Below are positions 15,812 to 24,341 of a DNA stretch of 64,000 bases, in pieces. The notes under the pieces were generated by a model, which saw only the letters and a program-made list of their open reading frames with translations, made no database searches and was not told the origin of the DNA. Origin of the DNA: JAIQFF01 sp963795245 (GTDB taxonomy: Bacteria > Acidobacteriota > Terriglobia > Terriglobales > Acidobacteriaceae); contig CAWCHA010000005.1 in assembly GCA_963795245.1 (NCBI GenBank), forward strand, positions 1,178,001-1,242,000, in the 5' to 3' direction. Every line of letters starts with the position of its first letter. The stretch's first letter is position 1. The translations under genes and the position numbers were made by a program.

Positions 15812-16756
15812 TTATTCCTTACGCTTCACCCGCACCATTGTGATCTTGGAGAAGCCTTCCTCGAAGGTTGGCGCCTTCAGCTTCGCGCTCATGCGCCGCA
15901 TTACGTCGTCGGCCACTACGCGCTCGCGCTTGTGGTTGCGTTCGAGGCACACTTCAAGCGGAACATCGAAAAACACGGCCTGCACTTCGTAACCGTAGTC
16001 TTTTCCCAGCTTGATCCAGCTCTGGCGTTCGTGTGGAGTCAGGTTCGTGGCGTCCACGTAATTCAGAGGACGCTTCGCGATCAGCCGGGCTTTTAACATC
16101 GACCGCAGGTTGGAAAAAATAAGGTCCTGAAAGCGCTGCTCGGTAGGATCGTCAAACAACAGCGATCGCAACATATCGCTCGAAAGCGGAGTGATGTTGT
16201 GACGCTTGAACCATGAACTCTTTCCCGATCCCGGCAACCCGATGGCGAGAACAACGGTGCCTTTGGAAGCTCGGGCAACTGCCGGTGTTGGCTGGTCCGC
16301 GCCCTCGGTTTCTGACGATGAGGGTGCAACTGGTGCGGCGTCTTCCGCGGCAACGGGCGCGGGAACAGCAGCCGCGCCTTTCGCCGCCTGACTTCCGCCT
16401 CGTCCACGTCCTCCACGTCCACGCCGGCGGCGGCGGCGCGGGTCGGCATTTCCGGCCTGGCCTGCCCCTTGTGCCGGGCGCGCTTCAGCGGCGTTCTCGG
16501 CAGCGGTTTCCTCCCCGGCATCGGGCTCTGGCAACGGCTGCGTTTCGACTTCTGCTTCCACAATCCTCGGCTCGACAATCCTGGGCTCGACGGTTTTTCG
16601 CTCGGACCTTGGTTCGGAAACTAGGGTTGGACCCGCCGGTGCGGAAACATCAGCATCATAGTAGGCGGGCTGAAGAGGCGCCTGGGCAGGCTGACTCTTA
16701 CCAGCTTCTTCGCTTTTTTTTGGGCGCTTAAGACGATCGCGCATCCACTTGCGCAT
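15812..16756 (-). CDS. P-loop polynucleotide-kinase-like protein with disordered Arg-Gly-rich N-terminal half, 314 aa
   Basis: The C-terminal half (about 165-314) is a P-loop NTPase of the zeta-toxin/PNK-kinase (AAA_33) group. It shows Walker A GLPGSGKS at 173-180, an SSDMLRSLLFDD segment where these kinases bind the acceptor, NYVDATNLT and the lid-like CLERNHKRERVVADDVMRR. Such domains phosphorylate the 5' hydroxyl of RNA or DNA, or small molecules. The N-terminal half (1-165) is low complexity, rich in Pro, Ala and Glu. It has a tandem EPRIVEPRIVEAEVE and a basic block at 107-120 (RRRRRRGRGGRGRG) that resembles RGG RNA-binding tails. No ligase or phosphatase partner is adjacent. The RNA-repair role is inference; the kinase fold is solid. 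Confidence 0.75.
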   Translation of the reverse strand: MRKWMRDRLKRPKKSEEAGKSQPAQAPLQPAYYDADVSAPAGPTLVSEPRSERKTVEPRIVEPRIVEAEVETQPLPEPDAGEETAAENAAEARPAQGAGQAGNADPRRRRRRGRGGRGRGGSQAAKGAAAVPAPVAAEDAAPVAPSSSETEGADQPTPAVARASKGTVVLAIGLPGSGKSSWFKRHNITPLSSDMLRSLLFDDPTEQRFQDLIFSNLRSMLKARLIAKRPLNYVDATNLTPHERQSWIKLGKDYGYEVQAVFFDVPLEVCLERNHKRERVVADDVMRRMSAKLKAPTFEEGFSKITMVRVKRKE

Positions 16757-17115
16757 GTCTGGTTTGTAACACAGCTACATATCTCAGGCAATCAAGCCGG
16801 ATAGAAACGAACCAAAGCTGCCAGCCTGCGCATCAGTCGGTGTGGGGCGGACACGGGCGCTGCGGGTGAATGCAGAAAACTGAGACTAGGCGACAGAACC
16901 GGCAAAACAGGTTTACAGAGCACAGCCCTCGGGAGTACCGTTGACGGTTTCATCGGTGCCTTTTACTGAGACCGCCCTTCCGCGAGACGCTTTTGACGAA
17001 AGCAATCGCATCCAGACCAGGCAGAGGCTCAAGTAAGTGGTAAAGACCGGCGTCCCGGGCTTCATTCCACAAGAGCAAATCAGCGTGAAAACCAACAGCA
17101 ACACCGGAGAAGGCG
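16757..17115. other. Gap with no recognisable gene
   Basis: About 360 bases between the divergent kinase and NTF2-like genes. A minus-strand open frame (16913-17170) has a hydrophobic stretch but no ribosome binding site or family motif, and it overlaps the start of the next gene. The last bases hold GGAGAAGG before the ATG at 17116. Nothing else can be supported. Confidence 0.5.
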
Positions 17116-17499
17116 ATGGAAGAAGACCAAATACGTGAAGCCCTGAATCAGCATTGGCACGCGTCGGCAATCGGCGATGCGAACGCGGAGCACGATATTT
17201 ACGATGAAAATGCCATTTGTGATTATCCCCAGTCGGGCGAACGAATCCTCGGGCGAAATAACTTGCAGGCCTTGCGGAGTCATCATCCCGGCAAGCCGTC
17301 AGGTTTCACCGTCAAGCGAATTCTCGGAAAAGGTGATCTCTGGGTCACGGAATACACAATCACCTACCAGGGGCGGCCAGCATTCACCGTGAGCATCATG
17401 GAATTCCGCAACGGCAAGGTCGTGCACGAGACCCAGTATTTCGCGGATCCCTTCGAGGCGCCGGCCTGGCGGAAGCAATGGGTCACGCAGATGGCGTGA
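17116..17499 (+). CDS. NTF2/SnoaL-like fold protein, 127 aa
   Basis: A small cone-shaped alpha+beta barrel protein of the SnoaL-like/NTF2 superfamily. The N-terminal helix (EALNQHWHASAIGDANAE) is followed by IYDENAICDYPQSGERILG, the central strands LWVTEYTITYQGRPAFTVSI and MEFRNGKVVHETQYFADPF. The last segment is the characteristic end of this family, with the W/H-E-x-x-YFADPF pattern. Members are isomerases, hydrolases, dehydratases or ligand carriers, and the fold alone does not tell the substrate. GGAGAAGG lies three bases before the ATG. It is a single gene, convergent with the beta-galactosidase gene. Confidence 0.82.
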   Translation: MEEDQIREALNQHWHASAIGDANAEHDIYDENAICDYPQSGERILGRNNLQALRSHHPGKPSGFTVKRILGKGDLWVTEYTITYQGRPAFTVSIMEFRNGKVVHETQYFADPFEAPAWRKQWVTQMA

Positions 17500-17553
17500 C
17501 GCACACGACGTGACGCACACGACGAGGAGATTTGCCGGGCGGGTGAGGGCGCC

Positions 17554-19692
17554 CTACACAGTCAAAATGCTCACGCCGTATGCGCCTAACTCGAGCTTTC
17601 CCGTGTGCGATTGTCCACTGAGCACATCAGCAAAAGCGCCCGGCAAGCTGACACTCTGTGCAGTAGCGGTGTGGTTCAGAACGAACATCCACTGCTTCTT
17701 GCCTGACTTTCTCACCGTCACCTCCACGCCCGCAGGAGCATCGAGTGGTGGCTTCACACCGGCCATGCCCGCAAGCGTTCGCAGCACACGGGCCAGACTC
17801 GTGCCGTCCAGATCCGGACCGATGTACACAGCCTTGCCCTTGCCAAAAGTGTTTACCGTGATCGCCGCTTCGCCAGCATGCGATCCCGCCGTGTAAGACG
17901 CAAGCACTTCTGCACCAGCCGGTTGCAGGACGTCCATCCATATTCCGCATTCTGCGTCCGTGCCAGCCAGCGCGGGCGCAAATTTCACACTATTCTTCGC
18001 TGAGTAAATTGGAACGTAATCCGCAACCGTCACTCCCATCACATCCTTCAGCAGACCGGGGAGCGGCGTCCGAACCATCTGGCTGCTGTCGGTTTTCGCA
18101 CCCAGACGGAAGTTCGTAACAAACATTCCGCCACCTCGCACGTAGCTTCTGATCTGGGCAGCCTGGTTTTCCGACACAACATACGCGACTGGCGCGAACA
18201 CGATCTTGTAGGCCGAAAGATCAATTTCCGGCCCGACGATGTCGATCCCGGAATGACTGCCCGAGATCGCGCCATACCATGACGTGACCTGATCGAGATA
18301 GGACAACCCGAAATGGCCGGGTTGAATCTTGAGCGCCCAACTGCAGTCGTAGTCAAACACCAGGGCTGAGTCCGCCGCGTAGCTGGAATATAGCGCCTCG
18401 CGTCCCAGCGCCTTGAGTTCTTTCACAATCTGCTTGATCTCGTCATAAGCGGGACTTTTCGAGCGGTCGTGATTAAGGAGGCCGTGCCAATACTCCTCGG
18501 CCCCGAACGTCGCCGTGTCCCAACGAAAATAATTGATGCCCATGGCCCCATGCGCAACCGCCTGATAGGTCCACAGCCGCACTTGTCCCTTCTCAGGCTG
18601 CGGAGAAAAACTGCTCTGTCCCGCCTTTCCCGATTGTTCTTCCATAATCATGAACGGCTTGCCACTCTTGGCGCCACGCGCCAGGTCGTGACCAAGCGGA
18701 ATGGCATTCGAAACGAAGGCTGAGGATCCGGGCCTGCCCTGCTGCGCCATCAGCATGTCGAAAAAGCTGGGGTAGTTATCGAACGCAGTGAAATCCAGCT
18801 TCTCGAAAAGGTCGCGCATGTTGATGGCGTCCACCAGTCCGACATTGTTCGTGGTGACAAAATGCGATGGACAGGTCTTGCGCAACATTTCCAACTGTTC
18901 TTGCTGGAAAGAAACGTTGGCGTAGGACTGATAACGATCGTAATCGAGCGCCAATCCCGGATTCGGGTCCCCGCCTGATGGCAAAGGTACTGGAATCTGG
19001 TTGAAATCCGTATAGGTCTGGCTCCAGAACACTGTTCCCCACGTCTCATTCACCTTGTTCAGTGAACCGTATTTGGAACGTACCCAGTCCTGAAATCCGG
19101 TCTGGCAAAAGTTGCAATAACAACGCTGCGACGAGCCCAGCGTGAACTCGTTATCGATCTGCCATCCGATGACTCCCGGCGTTTCGGCAAACGTCCGTGC
19201 CATCTCGCTGGCAATCGTCAATGACAATTTCCTGTAAACGCGGTTGGTGGGGCAGGTAAACCGCCGCCCTCCAGGATGCAACTTCTCGCCCTTCTCGTTG
19301 ACTTCCACAATGTCGGGATACTTCGCGCTCAACCAGGGTGGCGGCGCCGCCGATGGAGTACCCAGAATGACGGCGATCTGGTGCTTGTGCAACACGTCGA
19401 CGGCGCGGCGCAGCCAGGCAAAGTCAAACTTGCCCTCGGCCGGTTCCATCAGCCCCCAGGCAAATTCGGCAATGCGTACGTTGGTAAAGCCGACATCGGC
19501 CATCATGCGGCAATCTTCTTCCCAAAGTGATTCAGGTGTCTGGTCGGGATAGTAGTCGACACCGAGTAGAAGCGGCCCCGAACCGCCGGCAACGCTCGCG
19601 GCGGTCTGGGCCCAGATCGGCAACCGGAGACCAGCAGCGCTCATCAATGCCAACGCGCCACCAAGAAATTCACGACGGGTGGGAGATGTCAA
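17554..19692 (-). CDS. GH42 beta-galactosidase, Tat-exported, 712 aa
   Basis: A glycoside hydrolase family 42 enzyme acting on beta-galactosides. A twin-arginine signal (TRREFLGG, Arg6-Arg7) with a hydrophobic core to about residue 30 predicts export as a folded protein. The catalytic domain (about 42-420) shows the acid/base Glu182 in GWQIDNEF, the nucleophile Glu at about 351 in FMIMEEQSG, and the zinc-type cysteines Cys147, Cys191, Cys193 and Cys196 (CYCNFC). The beta-galactosidase trimerisation domain follows (about 430-640), then a short beta-sandwich end. Translation starts at a TTG (19690-19692) with AGGTG upstream. It may feed sugars into the same catabolism as the 1-7 kb island. Confidence 0.9.
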   Translation of the reverse strand: MTSPTRREFLGGALALMSAAGLRLPIWAQTAASVAGGSGPLLLGVDYYPDQTPESLWEEDCRMMADVGFTNVRIAEFAWGLMEPAEGKFDFAWLRRAVDVLHKHQIAVILGTPSAAPPPWLSAKYPDIVEVNEKGEKLHPGGRRFTCPTNRVYRKLSLTIASEMARTFAETPGVIGWQIDNEFTLGSSQRCYCNFCQTGFQDWVRSKYGSLNKVNETWGTVFWSQTYTDFNQIPVPLPSGGDPNPGLALDYDRYQSYANVSFQQEQLEMLRKTCPSHFVTTNNVGLVDAINMRDLFEKLDFTAFDNYPSFFDMLMAQQGRPGSSAFVSNAIPLGHDLARGAKSGKPFMIMEEQSGKAGQSSFSPQPEKGQVRLWTYQAVAHGAMGINYFRWDTATFGAEEYWHGLLNHDRSKSPAYDEIKQIVKELKALGREALYSSYAADSALVFDYDCSWALKIQPGHFGLSYLDQVTSWYGAISGSHSGIDIVGPEIDLSAYKIVFAPVAYVVSENQAAQIRSYVRGGGMFVTNFRLGAKTDSSQMVRTPLPGLLKDVMGVTVADYVPIYSAKNSVKFAPALAGTDAECGIWMDVLQPAGAEVLASYTAGSHAGEAAITVNTFGKGKAVYIGPDLDGTSLARVLRTLAGMAGVKPPLDAPAGVEVTVRKSGKKQWMFVLNHTATAQSVSLPGAFADVLSGQSHTGKLELGAYGVSILTV

Positions 19693-19990
19693 AACACACC
19701 TGCTTTCCTTGCGATGTAAACGTTCTCATTCAAGCGGGCACATTCTCGACGCAACGCGGGCGCGTGTCAAGCAGCTCTCTGGGGGGCTGGATCGTGACTA
19801 AAATTGTGAACTTCCTCGCCCTAAGGGGCTTCACGCTGACCTGCGAAGCATCCGGCGCGCAACTGAGACAAGAACGGGAGCATCTGCCTCAATGCCCGGT
19901 CTTCTCAGCTTCAGAATAGGCCTCCCAGCACGCGGGCGAAGGCGCCCGCGCCACACAGTCATACGATCACACAGGCCTTACAATGTCTGC
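19693..19990. other. Gap with no recognisable gene
   Basis: About 300 bases between divergent genes. It contains a GC hairpin (GGGCGAAGGCGCCC, around 19935) of the family-F kind and otherwise nothing recognisable. The promoters of both flanking genes should lie here, but no clear -35/-10 pair can be read. Confidence 0.5.
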
Positions 19991-20350
19991 ATGCCGATAC
20001 CGCCGGAAATCAAAGGGCAGAAATACATATCGCTTGCCACCTTCCGCAAGAACGGTACTCCTGTCCAGACTCCTGTCTGGTTCGGCGAGAAGGATGAGAA
20101 GCTCTACGTCGTGACCCGCAACGATTCCGGCAAGTACAAACGCGTCCGGAACAATTCGCAGGCCCGCGTAGCTCCCTGCACGATTCGCGGAACTATCACA
20201 GGGCCCGAGTTTGTGGCTACCGCGCGAGTACTACCACCCGAAGACTGGGCCGAAGCGCGCAAAACGGTGGGAAAGAAATATTGGCTCTCGCGTCTCAACA
20301 TCTTCTCAAGGCACAAGAACGTCTACCTCGAAATCGAAATCAAGCCGTAA
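19991..20350 (+). CDS. PPOX-class F420/FMN-binding family protein, 119 aa
   Basis: A split-barrel flavin/deazaflavin-binding protein of the pyridoxamine-5'-phosphate-oxidase-like class, subtype annotated as PPOX class F420-dependent. The core reads KYISLATFRKNGTPVQTPVW, LYVVTRNDSGKYKRVRNN and VAPCTIRGTI, typical of the short group of about 120 residues. These are cytoplasmic homodimers that use F420 or FMN to reduce or detoxify small molecules. Whether F420 is made here cannot be told from the window. The ATG at 19991 starts at MPIPPEIKGQKY. The longer open frame from 19892 has no family support. Confidence 0.8.
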   Translation: MPIPPEIKGQKYISLATFRKNGTPVQTPVWFGEKDEKLYVVTRNDSGKYKRVRNNSQARVAPCTIRGTITGPEFVATARVLPPEDWAEARKTVGKKYWLSRLNIFSRHKNVYLEIEIKP

Positions 20351-20360
20351 TGGTTTTTTT

Positions 20361-20398
20361 GGCGACCTTTGCGGAGTTCTTTGCGTCCTTTGCGGTTC
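20361..20398. repeat. Iterated CTTTGCG-word repeat (family E, inverse orientation)
   Basis: GGCGACCTTTGCGGAGTTC and TTTGCGTCCTTTGCGGTTC reiterate the complement of the GCAAAG word seen at 2384-2425. The element starts 11 bases after the stop codon of the preceding gene. Confidence 0.6.
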
Positions 20399-20532
20399 AT
20401 GGTGTTTCGGCAGCAAGCTCCGCCGAAGGCGCCACAATTTGCCGCATTCTTCAGTTCCCTGTTAACATTTTCATTCCACTTAACCGTTTAACGACTTTTC
20501 CATCACTGTCCAAGTAAACTCCCGGAGGAGAA

Positions 20533-21543
20533 ATGGCAATAAAAGTAGGCATCAACGGATTCGGACGCATCGGGCGGAACGTGCTCCGAGCTTCGCTCAA
20601 TGACAGCAATATCGAATTCGTGGCGGTCAACGATCTTACCGACCCCAAAACCCTGGCCCACCTGCTGAAATACGATTCCATCCTGGGCAATCTGCCGCAT
20701 AAGATCACTGCCGGCGAGGACAGCATCAGCATCGGCGACAAGGTTCTTAAAGTTTTCAAAGAGAGAGACCCGGGCAAGTTGCCCTGGGAGTCGGTTGGAG
20801 CTCAGGTTGTGGTTGAATCCACCGGCCACTTCACCGACGCCAATGACGCCAAAAAGCACATGCGAGGGCCGGTCAAGAAAGTCATTATTTCTGCGCCCGC
20901 AAAGAATGAGGATGTCACCGTCGTCCTCGGAGTGAATGAAGGCGTGTACGATGGCGCCAAGCATCACATCATTTCGAACGCCTCTTGCACCACCAATTGC
21001 CTGGCGCCAATCGCCAAGGTGATCAACGACACCTTCAAGATTGTCAGCGGCACCATGACCACCATCCACTCCTACACCAACGACCAGGTCATTCTGGATT
21101 TTCCGCACAAGGATTTGCGCCGGGCCCGCGCCGCCGCCATTAACATGATTCCGACTACGACCGGTGCGGCCAAGGCCTTGAAGCTGGTGATTCCCGAACT
21201 GGCCGGCAAACTCGACGGATTCTCCATGCGCGTGCCCACGCCGAATGTTTCGGTCGTGGACCTGGTAGTTTTTGTGGAAAAGAAAACGACGAAGGAAGAA
21301 GTGAATGCCGCGCTTAAAAAAGCGTCCGAGAGCGGCCCGCTAAAGGGCTATCTGGGCTACGAAGAACAGGAATTAGTCTCCTCTGACTTCAAGGGCGACG
21401 GACGTTCTTCCATTGTCGACGCGCCGTCAACTATTGTGGTCGGCGGCAATTGCGTGAAAGTGATCTCGTGGTACGACAACGAGTGGGGATATTCGTCACG
21501 CGTCCACGACCTGATCAATTACATCGGAAGCAAGGGCCTGTAA
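20533..21543 (+). CDS. gap: Glyceraldehyde-3-phosphate dehydrogenase, 336 aa
   Basis: Oxidises and phosphorylates glyceraldehyde-3-phosphate to 1,3-bisphosphoglycerate with NAD in central glycolysis. The N-terminal Rossmann motif is VGINGFGRIGRN. The catalytic cysteine is in SNASCTTNCLAP and the catalytic His is in TTIHSYTNDQ. The C-terminal WYDNEWGYSSRVHDLINY is complete. GGAGGAG lies seven bases before the ATG at 20533. Length matches type I GAPDH. It begins the classic gap-pgk-tpiA-secG block. The intervening 195 bases to pgk contain a GC palindrome, so gap may have its own terminator. Confidence 0.97.
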   Translation: MAIKVGINGFGRIGRNVLRASLNDSNIEFVAVNDLTDPKTLAHLLKYDSILGNLPHKITAGEDSISIGDKVLKVFKERDPGKLPWESVGAQVVVESTGHFTDANDAKKHMRGPVKKVIISAPAKNEDVTVVLGVNEGVYDGAKHHIISNASCTTNCLAPIAKVINDTFKIVSGTMTTIHSYTNDQVILDFPHKDLRRARAAAINMIPTTTGAAKALKLVIPELAGKLDGFSMRVPTPNVSVVDLVVFVEKKTTKEEVNAALKKASESGPLKGYLGYEEQELVSSDFKGDGRSSIVDAPSTIVVGGNCVKVISWYDNEWGYSSRVHDLINYIGSKGL

Positions 21544-21584
21544 GACGTCGGGTAAACATGCCAAGCCGCAAAGCGGCAGAAGAA

Positions 21585-21612
21585 TGAAGCCCCGGGCGCA
21601 AGCCCGGGGTGT
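21585..21612. repeat. GC palindrome between gap and pgk
   Basis: GCCCCGGGCGCAAGCCCGGGG forms a hairpin with a small loop, preceded by GCCGCAAAGCGGC. It is terminator-like in shape but has no T-run after it. Related hairpins occur after other genes. Confidence 0.6.
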
Positions 21613-21737
21613 AACGTGGAAAAATAGAGTCCTGAAAGGGCGAAAGCTCGGTCGCCAACTCATTTCGTAGCCCGTATCGAACCTGTCCTGACCGTCGGCC
21701 CTCAAAGTACAATTGCTTCGTCTCAGACGTGATCCAT

Positions 21738-22946
21738 ATGTCAAAGCTTTCCATCCGCGACTTATCTCTCAACAATCACCGCGTCCTCATGAGGGTTGAC
21801 TTCAACGTCCCTCTCCAGGATGGCCGCGTCATCGATGACACTCGCATCCGTGAAACTCTGCCCACGATCGATTACGCCCTGCGTCACGGGGCCCGCCTCG
21901 TTCTGGTCTCCCATCTCGGGCGTCCTAAAGGGAAGCCTAATCCCGCATTCAGCCTGAAACCAGCCGCCGAACGGCTTCGTATGCTTCTGGATAAGGAACT
22001 CGCTCGCGGAGAAAACGTAGGCTTCTGCCCAGATTGCATCGGCCCCGAAGCCGAAGAGATGGCAGGAAGACTGGAGCAGGGGCAGACCCTACTGCTGGAG
22101 AATCTCCGATTTCATCCTGAAGAGGAAGCCAACGATCTTAAGTTTGCCAAGCAACTTGCCGGCCTCGCCGACTACTACGTCAACGACGCCTTCGGCACGG
22201 CGCATCGCGCCCATGCTTCAACGGTCGGCGTAACAACGTTCGTGCAAAAGTCAGCTGCCGGACTGCTCATGGAAAAAGAACTACAGTACATGGGCAAAGT
22301 GCTGCGCCATCCCGAGCGGCCGTTTATTGCCATCCTCGGCGGAGCCAAGGTGAGCGACAAGATCGGCGTCATCCGCAATCTGCTGGATAAAGTTGACGCC
22401 CTGATCATCGGCGGCGGCATGGCCTATACCTTCCTGAAAGCTCAGGGCGAGCCGGTGGGTAAATCCTTGGTTGAGGAAGACAAAGTCGAACTGGCGCGCG
22501 AACTCCTGAAAGAGGCCAAAAAGCACAAACTGAAATTCCTGCTGCCGACGGATCATGTCGTGGCCGAAAAGATTGATGCCAATGCGATCGTCCGTACCGT
22601 TCCCACCGGCGGCATCCCGGATAACATGATGGCACTTGATATTGGTCCGAAGACAGTGGAAGCCTTCACGGAAGAAATTGGACGGGCCCTCACCATCGTC
22701 TGGAACGGACCGATGGGAGTTTTCGAGGTGTCTCCGTTTGCCAAGGGCACTTTCAAAATTGCGCAAGCGGTCGCGGAAAATGTCGGCGCCACTTCTATCG
22801 TGGGTGGCGGCGACTCGGTATCAGCTTTGAACGCAGCCGGCGTCGCGGACAAGATTACGCACATCTCTACGGGAGGCGGAGCCTCGCTGGAGTTTCTGGA
22901 AGGCAAAAAGCTTCCGGGCGTCGAGGCCCTCACGGACAAAAAATAG
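21738..22946 (+). CDS. pgk: Phosphoglycerate kinase, 402 aa
   Basis: Transfers the acyl phosphate of 1,3-bisphosphoglycerate to ADP. The substrate-binding N-domain shows VLMRVDFNVPLQDG, LVLVSHLGRPKG and LLLENLRFHPEE. The nucleotide domain shows LGGAKVSDKIGVI, LTIVWNGPMGVFE and the Gly-rich SIVGGGDSVSALN and HISTGGGASLEF at the end. All family landmarks are in order and the length is normal. Translation starts either at the ATG at 21738 (MSKLSIRD, preferred) or at the in-frame GTG at 21729. Neither has a strong ribosome binding site. It lies 56 bases before tpiA, with a family-C repeat between. Confidence 0.97.
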   Translation: MSKLSIRDLSLNNHRVLMRVDFNVPLQDGRVIDDTRIRETLPTIDYALRHGARLVLVSHLGRPKGKPNPAFSLKPAAERLRMLLDKELARGENVGFCPDCIGPEAEEMAGRLEQGQTLLLENLRFHPEEEANDLKFAKQLAGLADYYVNDAFGTAHRAHASTVGVTTFVQKSAAGLLMEKELQYMGKVLRHPERPFIAILGGAKVSDKIGVIRNLLDKVDALIIGGGMAYTFLKAQGEPVGKSLVEEDKVELARELLKEAKKHKLKFLLPTDHVVAEKIDANAIVRTVPTGGIPDNMMALDIGPKTVEAFTEEIGRALTIVWNGPMGVFEVSPFAKGTFKIAQAVAENVGATSIVGGGDSVSALNAAGVADKITHISTGGGASLEFLEGKKLPGVEALTDKK

Positions 22947-22950
22947 GAAC

Positions 22951-22991
22951 AGCCGGCAGGATGCCGGCGCTACAAGATGCTGGCGTTACAA
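22951..22991. repeat. GCCGGC element, short copy (family C) between pgk and tpiA
   Basis: AGCCGGCAGGATGCCGGCGC, then TACAAGATGCTGGCGTTAC. It is a shortened relative of the longer elements at 3304 and 61426 and starts four bases after the pgk stop. Confidence 0.55.
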
Positions 22992-23002
22992 GAGAGGATT
23001 CC

Positions 23003-23755
23003 ATGTCTCGCAAAAAAGTTATGGCGGCCAACTGGAAGATGTACAAGAATCCCGAGCAGACTCGGGCTTTCTTTCACGACTTCTTACCGCTGGTTGCCGG
23101 CCATCATCGTGATGAAATCGTCGTCTGCCCTCCCTACATTGATCTTTACGTCGCCACGGAAGAAACCAGGGGCTCCAGCGTGGCGATTGGCGCTCAGAAT
23201 CTGTACTGGGAAAAGGAAGGGGCTTACACCGGGGAAATCTGTCCCGCCATGCTGCTCGATATTGGCGTCAGCCACGCGATCATCGGACATTCCGAACGCC
23301 GTCAGTATTTCGGAGAGACCGACGATATTGTGAACTTCAAGCTGAAAGCCGCGCTCGAAGCCGGTCTCGCGCCGATCGTTTGCGTGGGAGAGGTTCTCGA
23401 AGAACGCGAAGCCAATCTCACCGAGGACGTATTGCGCCGCCAGTGCCTGCGGGCCTTTCACGCCATCTCGGGCAAGAAGGCGGCGAAACTGGTGGTGGCT
23501 TACGAGCCGGTCTGGGCTATCGGTACCGGAAAGACAGCTACGCCGCAACTGGCGGCGGCAGCTCACAACCTGATTCGGGGCGAAGCTGGAAAGGCTTTTG
23601 GCGACGACTTCGCCGCTCATCTGCGTATCCTGTACGGCGGTTCGGTGAAACCTGAAAACGTAAAGGCTCTGATGTCGGAGGAAGAGATTGACGGCGCCCT
23701 GGTGGGCGGAGCCAGTCTCGACCCGAAATCCTTTGCCGCAATCGTAAAGTACTGA
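23003..23755 (+). CDS. tpiA: Triose-phosphate isomerase, 250 aa
   Basis: Interconverts dihydroxyacetone phosphate and glyceraldehyde-3-phosphate. The N-terminal AANWKMYKN holds the catalytic Lys. IIGHSERRQYFGE holds the electrophilic His. The catalytic Glu is in VAYEPVWAIGTGKTA. The phosphate-binding end is ILYGGSVKPENV followed by GALVGGASL. The ATG at 23003 has GAGAGG five bases upstream; the upstream in-frame start (22961) lies in a repeat. It is the third gene of the glycolytic block, with a tRNA gene 32 bases downstream. Confidence 0.97.
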   Translation: MSRKKVMAANWKMYKNPEQTRAFFHDFLPLVAGHHRDEIVVCPPYIDLYVATEETRGSSVAIGAQNLYWEKEGAYTGEICPAMLLDIGVSHAIIGHSERRQYFGETDDIVNFKLKAALEAGLAPIVCVGEVLEEREANLTEDVLRRQCLRAFHAISGKKAAKLVVAYEPVWAIGTGKTATPQLAAAAHNLIRGEAGKAFGDDFAAHLRILYGGSVKPENVKALMSEEEIDGALVGGASLDPKSFAAIVKY

Positions 23756-23787
23756 AACCGCTTTGCTATAATCGACGCTGCCTCTGT

Positions 23788-23872
23788 GCGGAAGTGGTGG
23801 AACTGGCAGACACACCATCTTGAGGGGGTGGCGCCGAAAGGCGTGGGGGTTCAAATCCCCCCTTCCGCACCA
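23788..23872 (+). tRNA. tRNA-Leu (anticodon GAG)
   Basis: Acceptor GCGGAAG pairs with CTTCCGC, discriminator A, and CCA is encoded (23870-23872). The anticodon stem CCATC/GGTGG holds the loop TTGAGGG, anticodon GAG. A long variable arm (CGCCGAAAGGCG) marks a class II tRNA, as expected for Leu. The T arm is GGGGGTTCAAATCCCCC. A T7 run follows at 23875, which could end the transcript. It lies between tpiA and secG. Confidence 0.95.
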
Positions 23873-23910
23873 ATTTTTTTCGCGCCGTATCTGGCTGAGA
23901 TAGGAAACGC

Positions 23911-24255
23911 ATGGTTACCTTGATTACGATTATTCACGTGATTGTTTGTTTCTTCCTGATCATCGTCGTGCTGCTGCAAAGCGGCAAGAGCGGTGACATT
24001 GCAGCCGCATTTGGCGGAATGGGCAGCCAGACAGCCTTCGGTCCCCGCGGAGCCGCGACGGCCTTGTCCAAGGCAACGACCTGGTCCACCATCATCTTTA
24101 TGCTGACCTCGATCACGCTCTCGGTGATGGCTTCGCGCGGTGGCAGCAATTCGAACTCCGTCCTGCAAGGCATGACACCGTCGCAGACCAAGACGCAGCC
24201 CGCTACTCCCGCGCCAACACCCGCGGCACCACCCGCGGCACCACAGCAGAAATAG
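23911..24255 (+). CDS. secG: Preprotein translocase subunit SecG, 114 aa
   Basis: The small membrane subunit of the SecYEG protein-export channel. It has two transmembrane helices: ITIIHVIVCFFLIIVVLLQS, and one starting TTWSTIIFMLTSITLSVMAS. They are separated by the conserved Gly-rich loop QSGKSGDIAAAFGG and GSQTAFGPRGA. The C-terminal tail is Pro/Ala/Thr-rich (TPAPTPAAPPAAPQQ) and longer than in E. coli. Position downstream of tpiA with a tRNA-Leu gene matches the order seen in many bacteria. Confidence 0.93.
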   Translation: MVTLITIIHVIVCFFLIIVVLLQSGKSGDIAAAFGGMGSQTAFGPRGAATALSKATTWSTIIFMLTSITLSVMASRGGSNSNSVLQGMTPSQTKTQPATPAPTPAAPPAAPQQK

Positions 24256-24263
24256 GCGCCTTT

Positions 24264-24321
24264 CGTCAGGCGTCAGCCAAGATAAACCGGTGGTTTTTGC
24301 TGACGACTGACTGACGACGGG
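24264..24321. repeat. Iterated-word palindrome (family D, word CGTCAG)
   Basis: CGTCAGGCGTCAGCC at the left is answered, inverted, by GCTGACGACTGACTGACGACG at the right, with ATAAACCGGTGGTTTTT between. It starts nine bases after the secG stop. Confidence 0.65.
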
Positions 24322-24341
24322 CGACCGAAGACTCTCCCCCT

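Noticed and set aside
16913..17170. 85-codon minus-strand frame with a hydrophobic start
   Set aside because: No ribosome binding site, overlaps the start of the NTF2-like gene, and shows no family motif.
23040..23870. 256-codon minus-strand frame overlapping tpiA and tRNA-Leu
   Set aside because: It covers an RNA gene and tpiA antisense; a shadow.
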